Positions 1 through 9,844 of a DNA stretch of 64,000 nucleotides are shown piece by piece (position 1 is the stretch's first letter; the number at the start of each line of letters is the position of its first letter). A program made the translations under genes and the position numbers. Source of the DNA: Prorocentrum cordatum (lineage: Eukaryota; Sar; Dinophyceae; Prorocentrales; Prorocentraceae); the NCBI GenBank assembly GCA_963575745.1, contig CAUYUJ010012058.1, positions 379,267 to 443,266 of the forward strand, given 5' to 3'. The notes beneath the pieces are model-generated. The model was not told the DNA's origin, searched no databases, and worked only from the letters and a program-made list of their open reading frames with translations.

Positions 1-82
1 GGCCGTGGGCAGCGGCCAGGCCGCCAGTCCTGGAGACGGCGGGCTCGGACGCGCGGTGGGCCGCCAGGGGCCCAGGGCTCAT

Positions 83-160
83 GTCGATTCCTATTCGATT
101 CGATTCGACTCGACTTGGCTGGCGTCCGATTTCGATTCGATTCGACTTGGGTCTACACGA
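83..160. repeat. Degenerate GATTC/GATTT pentamer repeat
   Basis: The stretch is built of CGATTCGATTCGACT-type units. Similar units reappear at 455-520 and 21,375-21,540, so this is a dispersed pentamer-rich family. I see no gene in it. Confidence 0.6.
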
Positions 161-161
161 A

Positions 162-354
162 CGAAATGGGCACGGAAAGAATGGGTGCAATGCCCTACAG
201 CGGATCTGGTTCATTTTGAACAGGACTCGCTGTCCACGCCGCCGCGGTCTGTGTCCATGCGAGACAGAAGGCCGCCTGCCCAACAGCGGCCGCTGTTGGT
301 TTGGGACAACATTTGTTGTTGGGCATTGTACCCATTCTTTCCGTACCCATTTCG
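162..354. mobile_element. MITE-like element with 34-bp terminal inverted repeats
   Basis: The left end (162-195, CGAAATGGGCACGGAAAGAA...) is the reverse complement of the right end (321-354) with about two mismatches. The roughly 193-bp element is non-coding. Its interior (215-300, around GAACAGG.CTCGCTG and CCAACAG..GCCGCTGT) resembles 45,949-46,060, which lacks the long arms. I could not fix a target-site duplication. Confidence 0.7.
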
Positions 355-533
355 GGCGTCCAAATTGGGATTCCGATTTGCGTTCCGATTTGTTCCTGGA
401 GGCATACTAGCCTGCCGATCTCCGCCGGTTCGACGTTCCGTGGCTCGGCTGCCGATGTCCGCCGATGCGATGCAATTCGATCGCCGATCCGACTTGTCGA
501 TTCGATTCTGGGCTCTCCTGGGATCCCGGCAAT

Positions 534-693
534 ACACGCCGGTCGTTGAAAGTAGGTATTTCTGGTTTCCCAGATCGCTTCAAGGATCGCCTGTTTTCCT
601 TCTTCCCTCCTCTTCAGGGGGCGGGCGGAAGCCCAATCTACCTCCAATGCCTTCCTACTCCATGTTTCTACCCACTGCTTCCGACCGGCGTGT
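534..693. mobile_element. Short inverted-repeat element, family CC, copy 1
   Basis: It begins ACACGCCGGTCG and ends CGACCGGCGTGT, a 12-bp perfect terminal inverted repeat. Its interior matches 4,038-4,220 over about 150 bp (shared GAAGCCCAATCTAC and CCTTCCTACT). Non-coding. Confidence 0.6.
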
Positions 694-810
694 GCAGTCA
701 TCCTTGCCGAAGGCGACACGGCACAACTCTGGCGCTCCGGCCCTGCGTGCGCCCCCCCCGGCGGTTGCCCCCCCCTTCCCACCAGGCGGCCCCGCCCCCA
801 GGAGGGGAGG

Positions 811-930
811 CGATTCAGGAAAATATGGGAAGCGGGGGGAAGACAAAAACCAAGAAAATATGGGAAAATATTTGGAATATGTTTGTTTGTGTATATTTAT
901 TTTTGTGTCTTGGGGCCCCTTCAGCGATTC
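811..930 (+). repeat. Family C dispersed repeat, copy 1
   Basis: It shares GATTCAGGA, repeated GAAAATATGGGAA motifs, TTTGTGTGTATTT and a closing TTGGGGCCCCTT with 7,100-7,275, 7,276-7,443 and 34,550-34,720. All four copies have the same orientation. Two of them precede sequence with weak coding character (955-1,050 and 34,722-34,836), so an intronic origin is possible but not shown. Confidence 0.6.
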
Positions 931-1110
931 GCATAGGTGGGCGAGGAGGAGGAGGATGCTGTCGACGTCATCGTGGCCATCATCCGCGGTCTCGACGGCT
1001 GGCGCCGTGCCCGCGCGGGGACCCGGCAGCTCCTCGACGGCCGCGTTGCAGCGTCAGCTCACTCGCGCTCCAGCGCGGCCCGACCCTGAGCCTTCGAGTA
1101 GGGGATCGAC

Positions 1111-1356
1111 CTTAGTGGGCCCTGGAAACGAAAGGGCCGCTTTTTTACAGGTTCCGTTTTGCCGTTTTTTTCCGGTTCGGACGCCGTTTGTTTGCCGGTT
1201 CCGTCGCCGTTCTTTTACGGGTTCCCGCTCCGGTTCCAACCCTGGAGCCGTTTTTGTTGCTGTTTCCTGTCGCCTTTTTTTGCCGTTTCTATTTTCAAGG
1301 GACACTTTCTCGGAAACGGTGAAAAAACAGCCCTGCCGTTTCCGGGGCCCACTAAG
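1111..1356. mobile_element. Non-autonomous DNA transposon with 8-bp target duplication
   Basis: The termini CTTAGTGGGCCC(T/C)GGAAACG (1,111-1,130 and the complement of 1,337-1,356) match at 19 of 20 positions. They are flanked by perfect direct repeats GGATCGAC at 1,103-1,110 and 1,357-1,364. The 246-bp interior is T-rich with repeated GCCGTTT/GGTTCC words and has no gene. An 8-bp duplication is typical of hAT-type transposition, but the termini are not a recognised hAT consensus, so the superfamily is inference. Confidence 0.85.
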
Positions 1357-1364
1357 GGATCGAC

Positions 1365-2143
1365 TGCACAATTGATTTTTACCCCTCGAGTAGTTTCTCG
1401 TCGGATCTACGAGACATGCGTAGCATGCTCGCAGATTTGCGGAGCAATCTTCGTACTATGACTCGGCTGAACAGCAGTTTTGGGACAAGTCAATTCTGCT
1501 GCAGTCGATCCCCTACTCGAACAAGGCCGTGCTGCAGCGTCAGCTCGCTCGGCTCAGCAGGCTCCCAGCCGTGCCAGAGTGTGATGGACAACTATTCCAC
1601 CACCACTACCATCTGTAGGACGTTGGAGAAGGGACCTATGGCAGTGGTGTTGGAAAATGGGCCCATCGGAGTGCGCCTCAGCGCGGCCCGAACCCTCGCC
1701 TGGGCCCAAGACGTCCATTGGTTTCGCTTTCCCAGACCTTCCACGGGTGCTGGCTGCTCCGCCAATGTTGTCTCACTGGGCTGGACCGAAACGCTGTTTT
1801 TTGCTGGATTTCGGGCGTGCTTTGTTTTTCGTTTTTGCCAGGGAGTTAACAGGACAACAGGTCGAGCAACACGACAAACAGGAGGACACCAGAACGAAGA
1901 CAACACAAAACGAAGACAAAACGAAGACAAACCAAAACGAAGAAAACACGACAAAACGAACGCAAACTAAACACAAAACGAAAACAACACGAAAAACAAC
2001 GTGGAGGCCCAGCCCTGATGCCGAACCCCGACCCCGGCAACTTCGGGCCCACCTGGCGACCTTCGCTCGCCCCGGCGCGCGCCAGCCAAGCACAGAAGCA
2101 TGCGCCTAGCATCCACAGGGCTGGTCCCTGGCGCTGCGGTGAA
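1365..2143. other. No gene seen; rearranged GC-rich and A-rich sequence
   Basis: 1,504-1,522 is the inverse of 1,092-1,110, and 1,530-1,560 repeats 1,040-1,065 directly, so the surroundings of the preceding element were locally rearranged. 1,860-2,000 is a degenerate ACAAAACGAAG repeat. No reading frame has protein-like composition. Confidence 0.5.
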
Positions 2144-2286
2144 GTCGGGCATGTCTCTCCACAGGAGGAATATAGTCAAACAGTTGGATGACGATGTTTT
2201 TTTTGTTGCTGTTTTTTTATTGTTTTTGTTACAATTTTTTCAAATGACAAATCGTCCAAATACCCCTGCAGGGGGACATGCCCGAC
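2144..2286. mobile_element. MITE-like element, family W, copy 1
   Basis: The left end GTCGGGCATGTCTCTCCACA is mirrored by the right end (...CAGGGGGACATGCCCGAC). Other copies lie at 26,650-26,802 and 49,850-50,001. The interior is T-rich and non-coding. Confidence 0.75.
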
Positions 2287-2526
2287 CTAACGCTGCGGGC
2301 CCCGCGCTGTTTTTTGAAGGGCCAGGCTCCGAGCACCCGTCTGGGAGGCATCGAGGCGGGAGCGATGCCATCCCGGGGGGGGGGGGGCCGCTTCGTAGCG
2401 CCGAGGCGAGGGCGCCCCCCTGAGAGCGGCTCGGAGCCGAAGAAGGAAAGACGGCATAGACAGAGATTGTTGGCGCTCCGCGCGGACTTCTATCCCGAAT
2501 TCCTCCTCCCCGTCCTCCTTCGCTCC

Positions 2527-2732
2527 CCCGCTCCTCCTCCTCCTCCTCCTCCTCCTCCTCCTCCTCCTTCTCCTTCCTCCTCCTTCCTCCTCCTCGCCCT
2601 CCTCCCCTCCTCCTCTTCGCCCTCCCTCCTCCTCTTCCTCCTCCTCCTCCACCTCCTCCTCCTCCTCCTCCTCCTCCCTCTTCCCCTCCTCCTCCTCCTC
2701 CTCCTCCTCCTCCTCCTCCTCCTCCTCCTCCG
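2527..2732 (+). repeat. (TCC)n polypyrimidine tract
   Basis: About 205 bp of TCC/CTT triplets with few interruptions. The open frames across it are simple-sequence artefacts (poly-Leu, poly-Pro, poly-Ser, poly-Glu). Confidence 0.95.
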
Positions 2733-2909
2733 CCCCTGCTCTCTCTTTCGGTCGGCTCGCGCGGGGCCCAGGCCCCCCGCCCCCGAGGTCGCGGTGGACA
2801 TCTACCTCACGCAGCTCGGAACGCGGGGGGGGGGGGGCGGGGCCCTGGGAGCGGGCCCACAGCGACGCGATGAGACGAGCTTCGAGCCGCGAGGAGCTTG
2901 TGTGCACCG

Positions 2910-3089
2910 TAGAGTGGAGGCCCATGCCAAGAAACACCCTGCGTGCCTCCAGGATGCCCTGGGCTTCTTTTGGTTCGATGGTCTTGCTGTGGAAAGCGTA
3001 GCGTTCCCACGCCAACAATCAATGGACGTCCTGGGGTCTCAGGGTTGGGTTTCTTGTGGGTGGTTTCTTGTGGTCCGGCCCCTACTGTA
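2910..3089. mobile_element. Family A inverted-repeat element, copy 1
   Basis: It runs from TAGAGTGGAGGCCCATGCC to GGCCCCTACTGTA; the ends are imperfect inverted repeats of about 14 bp (TACAGTRGRGGCC). The body contains CAAGAAACACCCTGC and GGGTTGGGTTTCTTGTGG and recurs at 51,268-51,439 and 54,986-55,165 in the same orientation. Confidence 0.7.
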
Positions 3090-4037
3090 GTGCGTTGGCG
3101 CCTCCTGAGGCGTCGTCGATCCTGGACCTGGTGGCCGAAGCAACTGTGCATCAACACAGGGTTTTTTGGGCACACAACTGTATGGTCTGGTGCCGTTTGT
3201 CGGCCGACGGGGGGGCCGAAGCAGCTGGTCACAATGCCGTGTTGGAGTGGGGGCCTGTGCGGGGACCACCTGAGGCTCCGGGTGACCTTTGGAGGCCCCT
3301 GCGGGGGCCGCCGCGGAACCCCGGGAGGCTTTTGGCCTGAGTTTGGATTCCTGCAGGGGCAGCTTGCACGGATCCGGGCCAGATGGAGCTCCCGTAGCCT
3401 ACAAGACGCCCAGAGGATAGACATTAGACTCGGGGTTGTCATGATGTCCCACGCAATTCTCGAGTTTTCTATAAAAATAGAAACTGTAAGGATTTCGTGC
3501 CTATTTCCGCAGAAACTGGACCAACTGGGGCTGTCATTGGGGCATCTTGAAAGCATCTTGGGCAGCCTTGGGACCAAGTTTGAGGCGTCGTGGAGCGCCG
3601 TTGGGCAGTCTCGTGCGGAACTGGGTCACTCGCCTTCTCTCCTTGAACTGGGTCACTCGCCTTCTCTCCTTGTCCACGCAGCGGCGGAGTGGCAGAAGCC
3701 ACTACCACAGGGGAAATCGTTTCTGGTTCCTCGCCGCCGAAAGAAATTGAGCCTCAAGCCGGCTTGATACAGAACATCAGCGGGTCGGGGGATGCATTAT
3801 GTGAAACCGATTTGGGAGCACAGAATGGGCCAAACAAGGGCTGAATTTTCCACATCTCTGGGCCCTCTTGGACCGTCTTGGGGCACCTCTTTGCACCCTC
3901 TTCGTCCGTCTCGGCGCCTGCTGTCTCATGGGAGAGGTCCTCCTGCGAGGAGGCCTTAGGGGCACGCGACCGTACGCGGCGACGCACCACAGAAACGTCG
4001 GCAGTTTGGGATCTGGGCCCGTTTCGATGCACACCTG
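3090..4037. other. No gene seen
   Basis: GC-rich sequence with open frames in several phases but no recognisable protein. The only structure noted is a tandem duplication of about 27 bp at 3,618-3,672 (GGGTCACTCGCCTTCTCTCC twice). Confidence 0.4.
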
Positions 4038-4220
4038 CCCGTCGGTCGTTGAACCTAGGTATGTCTGGATTCCCAGGTCCCTGCTTCCATTGGGCGCCTT
4101 CCTACTTCAACCATTGAGTGCTTTGTCCTTTTCCTTGCTCTTCGGGGGGAGGGTGGAAGCCCAATCTACTTTCAGCGCCTTCCTACTTCATGTTTCTACG
4201 CACTTCTTCCGACCGACGGG
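4038..4220. mobile_element. Short inverted-repeat element, family CC, copy 2
   Basis: It begins CCCGTCGGTCG and ends CGACCGACGGG, a perfect 11-bp inverted repeat. The interior matches 534-693. The two copies have different terminal sequences, yet each copy's two ends match each other. Confidence 0.6.
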
Positions 4221-4404
4221 TATGTATGCTTGAGGGCTGAATGTTCAAAGGGACTGAGGGCATTCCAACTCGTGCCTCGAGGCACGGTGGCGGGTGTGTG
4301 TACACACGCACACACACACACATCTAATTGTCGAATGGCCTTCGGCTCATCCCGCCACTGTGCCTAGGTGGTGGGTGTGAAGCCTACTTGATGCTCGTTG
4401 GGAT

Positions 4405-4660
4405 CTCGTGGGAGGCTTCTCGGGGGCCTCTTGGAGGCAGTTTGGAGGCCCCTTGGGGGCCCTCTGGGCGTCTCTTTGGGCCCCTTTTGGGCCTCTTGGG
4501 GGCCTCTTGGGGCATCCTGGGCGCCCCTTGGGGCCTCCTGGGGGCCTCTTGGTGCGGAAGGCTCGGACGTTCAATTCTTGTTCCCTCTCTTGGGCCCTTT
4601 TCGGGGCCGTCTTGGGAGCCTCTTGGGACGACACGCCGACTCCGTGCCCAGCGGCACAGT
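4405..4660 (+). repeat. CCTCTTGGGGGC satellite block (superfamily M)
   Basis: Degenerate 12-15-bp units of the CCTCTTGGGGGC type, with a unit-linked block GGAAGGCTCGGACGTTCAAT...CCCTCTCTTGGGCCC. The same words appear in inverse orientation at 63,640-63,720. A (CA)n run lies just upstream at 4,302-4,322. Confidence 0.75.
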
Positions 4661-4759
4661 GGTGTTTTTTTTTGTCGTGCGCATAGATGGTTATACGCCT
4701 GAGCAGCATAAAATGCATATGTATACACATTTCGGTCATGACGGGGTTCGGTTCCACCG

Positions 4760-5710
4760 CTGGTGATAATCTGGTAACGCCACTATTCGCACCCGCGGCG
4801 TTTGGGAACGGGGGTAGTTAGGAACGTAGAGTTTGCAGGGTGGTGGGGATTGCTAGGGAGAGCTTGAAACAGCTTAGGATAATTATTGGTGGGAGTAGCT
4901 ATGGCTATGGGACGTGTGAGTATTTGAAGATAGGGCGTTTTACCAAAGAGGTCAGAACATCGCCGCGGGTGCAACCCGTGCCGTTCTTGGGCTAGCCTGG
5001 TGCGCACAGGCATGCTGCGGTACCTACAGGCTACCGCGGTGCTCACGTGCATATTGTGGGTGCTCGCAGGCGCATCGGTGCTCACAGGCATGCTGACGAC
5101 GAGAAACTTGTCCTGATTGGATGTTCGTTGTGCTCCCTGCCGCCTGCACAGCATTTTCGGTCCATCGCCAAATTTTGCCCTCGACATCCTTGGCTCCCTC
5201 CGGTCATCGCCTGCATACTCGAAAACTTAGTCTCAGCACATGCTTCTGTCTTGTGAGATGAGCGGGAAGGCCTCAACACAACCACGCGGGAGCTGGGCGC
5301 GCGGCGACGATGATACGAGCAACAACGGCAACAAGGACAATACGCACGGAGGCATGCCGTTTCAGCCGCGCACCCAGGGACAGCGTAAGAGTGCTTGGCC
5401 TCGTCGCCTTAACGACGTTCGCAGCGAGCGTTGCAAACCTTACGTGGGCGGCCCGTGCTCATATGCGTACCATTTTGCGCAGCATCCTACGATGCAAGTG
5501 CAGCACAGCGCTATACTTTGATGCGTCAGATCAAGCAAGCACGTACGAACGTACGATCTCACAAGCGAAAGCAAGTCGAACTACAGTATAGCACGCAAGC
5601 AATCGTCAGCCAGCGCTTACGGCCAATGCTGCACGTGGTTGTGCAACCAGCAATGACAACTTTTTTGCTGATACTTCCCTGGTCTATCGAAACATCTGAA
5701 CTCGGCACCC
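4760..5710. other. No gene seen; short local repeats
   Basis: 4,995-5,100 holds repeated GCTCACAGGCATGCT-like words. A dispersed motif TTCAGCCGCGCACCCAGGGA at 5,361-5,385 recurs at 9,612-9,637 and, more diverged, at 20,134-20,157. No coding region can be supported. Confidence 0.4.
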
Positions 5711-5932
5711 GATGGCTTTGGTTGAGGAGGGGCAGTCACCTCACGCGCCGAGGACCCCCAAGGGCCTGGCGAATAGAAGGAAGGCGGGGGGCAGAGGTGG
5801 GAGCAAAATGAGGACGAGCAGGATAGGTGCGGGAGGAGCTCCGCAGGAGGAGCAAGAGGAGGGGCAACCGGGAGCAGGGGAAGACACTCGCATCAGCAGT
5901 CACGGCGCGCACGCGTTTGGTGCCTCGAGCCT

Positions 5933-6310
5933 TCCTCCTCCTCCTCCTCCTCCTCCTCCTTCTCCTCCTCCTCCTTCTCCTCCCTCTCCTCCTCCTCCTC
6001 CTCCTCCTTCTCCTCCGCCGCCTCCTCCTCCTCCTCCTCCGCCTCCTCCTCCTCCTCCTCCGCCTCCTCCTCTCCTCCTCCTCCTCCTCCTCCTCCTCCT
6101 CCTCCTCCTCCTCCCCCTCCCCCTCCTCCTCCTCCTCCTCCTCCTCCTCCTCCTCCTCCTCCTCCTCCTCCTCCCTCCTCCTCCTCCTCCCCCTCCTCCT
6201 CCTCCTCCTCCTCCTCCTCCTCCTCCTCCTCCTCCTCCTCCTCCTCCTCCTCCTCCTGCTCCCCCTTCACCTCCTCCTCCTCCTCCTCCTCCTCCTCCTC
6301 TTCCTCCTCG
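5933..6310 (+). repeat. (TCC)n polypyrimidine tract, 378 bp
   Basis: One of the longest TCC tracts in the window, interrupted by CCG and CTT triplets. The tract ends CCTCCTCGG followed by ATGGAGGCG. Downstream to 7,095 there are open frames (for example 6,386-6,530) but nothing I recognise. Confidence 0.95.
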
Positions 6311-7095
6311 GATGGAGGCGGGCCACGGCGCGGTGCGCGGCGGACGAGGGCGGACCCCAGAGCACGAGGGGCCCGGAGCACGAGGGTGATGGCGAGGGGA
6401 GGCGAGCGCCGCGGGACGGCGCGCAGGGGAGGCTCGGACCGCTTCGCGTTCGTGAACGGCGGCTTCGTCGTCCTGTCCATGGACCTGGCTGCGGAGGGGA
6501 CCCCCCTTGTCACCGGCCTATCGAGTTTCGACAACGTCTGCTGTTGGCCCTCGTACCGCTCTGCTCCGCAGACACCTCGGGCATCTCAACGGGAAGGGGG
6601 CTGTGAGCCCTGCGCCTGGGAGCGTCTGGGAGCGCTTGGGAGCACCTGGATCGTGACGTGACCAGGGTGGGGGGCGGAACGGGGGGAGGGCGGCGGGGTC
6701 GGTCAGTGGCGCTACCGCGAAACATAGAACAAGTCTGCTTCACACCCAGGCGAAGCACAGTCCGACTCCCGGTTCCCCCCCTCGTGTCTCTGCCGCGCCT
6801 GCGCGCCCGCTGCCTGGCTGCTGCCGCTCTTGGGCCAAAGGTGGGACCGCTTCTCCCGCCCACCCGCCCATGGTTCTTGATGTCTTATCCTTGCTGCCGC
6901 GGCGCCCGGCAGGTTGGCCAGACGCACCGTGGCCTCGCCGCCGGCCCGCCCGCTGCCCGCCACCCCTGGGCCGGGGGCTGCCCTTCAGCCCGGCTGCCCC
7001 CGCGCACTCGCCGCAGCTCCGCTGCGCGAGGGTGCCCCCGCGCCCGGTTCCCCCCTTCCTCCGCGGCCGCCTCTTCGCCTTCCTTTTTCCTCTTG
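6311..7095. other. No gene supported
   Basis: GC-rich sequence with open frames in several phases. The segment around 6,425-6,500 has mildly protein-like composition, but no domain, start or splice context supports a call. Confidence 0.35.
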
Positions 7096-7099
7096 CATG

Positions 7100-7443
7100 C
7101 AGGTTAATTCAGGAGAGGAGAAAAAACACAGACACAATTCATCGTCGATTCCTATGAAAAATATGCGAAACTATGGGAAGTGGTGGGGAAGACAAAAACC
7201 CAAAACATATGTGAAAATATGGGACATACTTTGATTTGTGTGTATTTGTTTCTGTGTTCTGGGGCCCCTTTTTACAATTCAGGAGGGAAACATACACAGG
7301 CACAAGTTATCGCCGATCCTCCGGAATATACGGGAAAAGATAGGCAGTGGGGGGATGACGAACACCCAGGGTTTATGGAAACGATAGAGGGCATCATGGG
7401 CTTTGTGTCTACTCATTTGTGTGCCCCTGGGTCCCTTCATGGA
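7100..7443 (+). repeat. Family C repeat, two copies in tandem
   Basis: Copy 2 (7,100-7,275) starts GGTTAATTCAGGAG and ends TTCTGGGGCCCC. Copy 3 (7,276-7,443) starts CAATTCAGGAGGG and ends CCCTGGGTCCCTTCATGG, and is more diverged. Both contain the GAAAATATGGG motif and the GTGTATTTGT...TGTG segment of this family. Confidence 0.65.
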
Positions 7444-7497
7444 CTCGCGACGCCGTGCCCCGGTCTCGCCCCGACGCGCGTGCGGGCCGCCTCTTTT

Positions 7498-7640
7498 CGC
7501 AGGCGGCACAGAGGGGGGTGATGACTAGGAGGGGTGGATGTCATGGCGAAGGTCACGGTATCTCCCCAGATTTCATGGCGCCTTTTGCTTGTTTCAATAC
7601 GTTCGCGGCCCCCCTCGGGCCGCGCACGTGCCGCTCCCCC
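7498..7640 (+). repeat. Family H dispersed repeat, single copy
   Basis: It shares GAGGGGGGTGATGACTAGG, ATCTCCCCAGATTTCATGGC and GGGCCGCGCACGTGCCG with the tandem pair at 51,820-52,290. Confidence 0.7.
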
Positions 7641-7951
7641 CTTGGCCGCCCCCGATCCTTGCCGCGCCGCGGCGTGACAAACAATTTCGCGGCGCCGGTG
7701 CGCGCCCAACGCCCGTGTGGAGGCCGAGGGCGGCCTCCGAGCCTCGGTTGCCAGTTGGAACGCACAAGGAGAGATCCGGGCAGGAGCTGACAAATTCTTG
7801 TCGGCCGTTTTCGTCCAGCATCGTCTTCGTCATCGTCCTCGTCCTCGTCCAGCATCGTCCACTGTCGTCCTGTTTCACACTCGTTTTTTCCGTACCCGTG
7901 TCGATCGTACTGATCGTTCCCGGTCCCCCCCAGCTCACCCCTTTTCTTTAG

Positions 7952-8434
7952 GCGGGCGCGAGCCGACGAGGGCGGCGACGAAGGCGACGCGGGGGAGGAA
8001 AAGGAGGAGGAGGAGGAGCGAGGAGCGAGGAGAGCGAGGAGAGCGAGGAGGAGGAGGAGGCAGAAGCCGAGGCGGCGAGGAGGAGGAGGAGGAGGAGGAG
8101 GAGGAGGAGGAGGAGGAGGAGGAACGGGGCAATGACGAGGGCGACGAGGTGGAGCGGGAGGAGGAGGAGGAAGGGGGCGAAGACGCGGGCGAGGACGCAA
8201 TGAGCGGCGGGGACGCACATGAGGACAGGGCAGAGGAGGACGACGGGGGAGCCCGCATCCATCCTTCCCCTTCCTCCCTCCTGCGAGCAGAGGAGGTGGC
8301 CGACTTCGTCCGCGGCATCCAGCCGACGAGCGACGGCTTCCTGCAGCATAGGCTGCTGGTTGGCAACGAAGACGTGAGCCTTGGTCGGCTGTTCAAGCGC
8401 CACTGGGAAGAAGGACCGGGGGGCGAAGCAGGAT
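7952..8434 (+). CDS. Candidate internal exon, acidic Glu-rich protein of unknown function
   Basis: The segment follows a good acceptor (CCCCTTTTCTTTAG ending at 7,951) and is open throughout in one frame. It begins with an Arg/Lys-rich part, passes through a poly-Glu run encoded by a (GAG)n tract (about 8,080-8,180), then reads non-repetitive protein-like sequence (8,255-8,430) including RAEEVADFVRGIQPTSDGF and LGRLFKRHWEEG. The last part is why I consider it real rather than a simple-sequence artefact. No domain is recognised. The exact 3' end is uncertain because no canonical donor preserves the phase of the next exon. The exon is partial at both ends and no ATG is assigned. It could be a chance open frame around a GAG tract. 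Confidence 0.38.
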
Positions 8435-8644
8435 GTATATGTGCCGCTGCTTCTCCACCCAAATCCCCCCTCACACTTACCCTCCTTAGTAGCCTGGTCG
8501 TTTGCCACCCTCCTCCCTCCTACGTGTCCTCTCTCCTACCTCTCAGTCCTCCCTCCCCTCTGCTCCCTTCTCGCTCCATACCGCCCTGTCTCATCGCTTC
8601 CTCCCTCGATCCTCCCTCTACTCCGCCATCCCTCTCCCTTACAG

Positions 8645-8757
8645 ACAACTCCTCACCGTCGCGCCACCAGACGTGCCGTTTGGGCGGAGTGGCAGGAGGA
8701 TTTGTTCAAGGCGGAGTGTCTGCACCATCCAGAGTTTGGCTCCAGATGTTGTGCAGG
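8645..8757 (+). CDS. Candidate second exon of the same gene
   Basis: It follows a pyrimidine-rich stretch ending CTCTCCCTTACAG (AG at 8,643-8,644) and precedes a possible GT donor at 8,758. In the frame starting at 8,645 it reads RRAVWAEWQEDLFKAECLHH and PEFGSRCCAG, protein-like and unlike the low-complexity surroundings. Joining it to the upstream exon needs a non-canonical donor near 8,430-8,434, and non-GT donors are known in dinoflagellates. A further strong donor-like GTGCAG|GTATGT lies at 9,104-9,110, but I could not define its exon. Confidence 0.33.
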
Positions 8758-8759
8758 GT

Positions 8760-9240
8760 CATGGTCTTGGCGAGTTCCGAAGCCCTGCATATACAAAGGC
8801 TGACTCCTCGCTCCTTTGTTGTTTCCGTCAGGCTCCCCTCCATTTGGTGCCCTGGCCTTTTTCGTTACCTGAGTGTTCAGTGGCGGCGAACAACATGCCT
8901 CCCTCTGCTTCTCCTCACCCTTCTCATTCCCGTCCCTCTTCTATACCCCCCTTCCTGATCTTCCGTCCTCCTCTCTCACCTTTCTCCTCCTCCTTGTCGG
9001 CCCTCCTCTCCCCCCTCCCCCGAGCATCCACAGTCAGCACATCCGCCCCCTCCTCCCCACTTCGTGTGTGTTAAAACTTGTTTTGGGACTACCAGCCACG
9101 GTGCAGGTATGTATGCTCCTAGATGCCATGGCCTCCGCCACCTGGTCGCAGCCAGGCCCGGAATCTTGCCCGCAGTGGTGGTTCGTTCGTTTCTCCTCCC
9201 TCCCTCCCTCCAGGAGGGAAGAGGGATGGGGGTGAGGGGG
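8760..9240 (+). other. Pyrimidine-rich, probably intronic or intergenic
   Basis: Mostly CCTCCCT-type sequence with no protein-like frame. It fits intron sequence downstream of the candidate exons. Confidence 0.35.
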
Positions 9241-9351
9241 GGGGGCGGGGAGGGGGGAGGGGAGGGAGGACGGGAGGGGGGAGGGGGAGGCGAGGGCTGT
9301 TTGGGACTGCGTTGCTCAGGGCGTGCACCCATCCAGGTGGGCCGCCGGCAG

Positions 9352-9530
9352 GTCGCGGGGTGGGTCGCGGGGTGGGTCGCGGGGTGGGTCGCGGGGTGGG
9401 TCGCGGGGTGGGTCGCGGGGTGGTTCGCGGGGTGGTTCGCGGGTGGGTCGCGGGTGGGTCGCGGGTGGGTCGCGGGGTGGGTCGCGGGTTGGGTCGCGGG
9501 TGGGTCGCGGGGCGGGTTGCGGGTGGGACG
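9352..9530 (+). repeat. 13-bp minisatellite GGTCGCGGGGTGG
   Basis: About 14 units of 12-13 bp (GGTCGCGGGGTGG, GGTCGCGGGTGG). Because 13 is not a multiple of 3, the frames across it cycle through Arg/Gly/Trp motifs and are not genes. Confidence 0.9.
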
Positions 9531-9532
9531 AC

Positions 9533-9840
9533 GGCAACAAACAACAACAAACAACAACAACAACCAACAACAACAACAACAACAACAATAATCCGTACCG
9601 CGGAATTCCACTTCAGCCACGCACCCAGGGACAGTGAATGACCGTTCGGTCCCCTCACTATGATATATATATATATATGTATATACACATACACATACAT
9701 ATACATATGTATGTATATATATATATATATATACAAGAGGAAAGAGAAAGAGACAGCAAAAACAAGAGAGGGAGAGAGGGAGAGAAACAGAGAGAGGGAG
9801 AGAGAGAGAGAGAGGGAGAGAGAAAGAGGAGAGAGAGCCA
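9533..9840 (+). repeat. Compound microsatellite: (CAA)n, (TA)n, (GA)n
   Basis: (CAA)n occupies 9,533-9,592, (TA/CA)n 9,661-9,733 and (GA)n 9,738-9,838. The short gap contains the dispersed TTCAGCCACGCACCCAGGGA motif at 9,612. Confidence 0.9.
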
Positions 9841-9844
9841 CGTG

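Noticed and set aside
5712-6606. Long open frames with poly-Pro, poly-Leu and poly-Glu across the TCC tract
   Set aside because: They arise from an uninterrupted trinucleotide repeat, which is open in all frames; no non-repetitive protein sequence supports them. The same applies to frames over other TCC, GGA, GAT and CT tracts.
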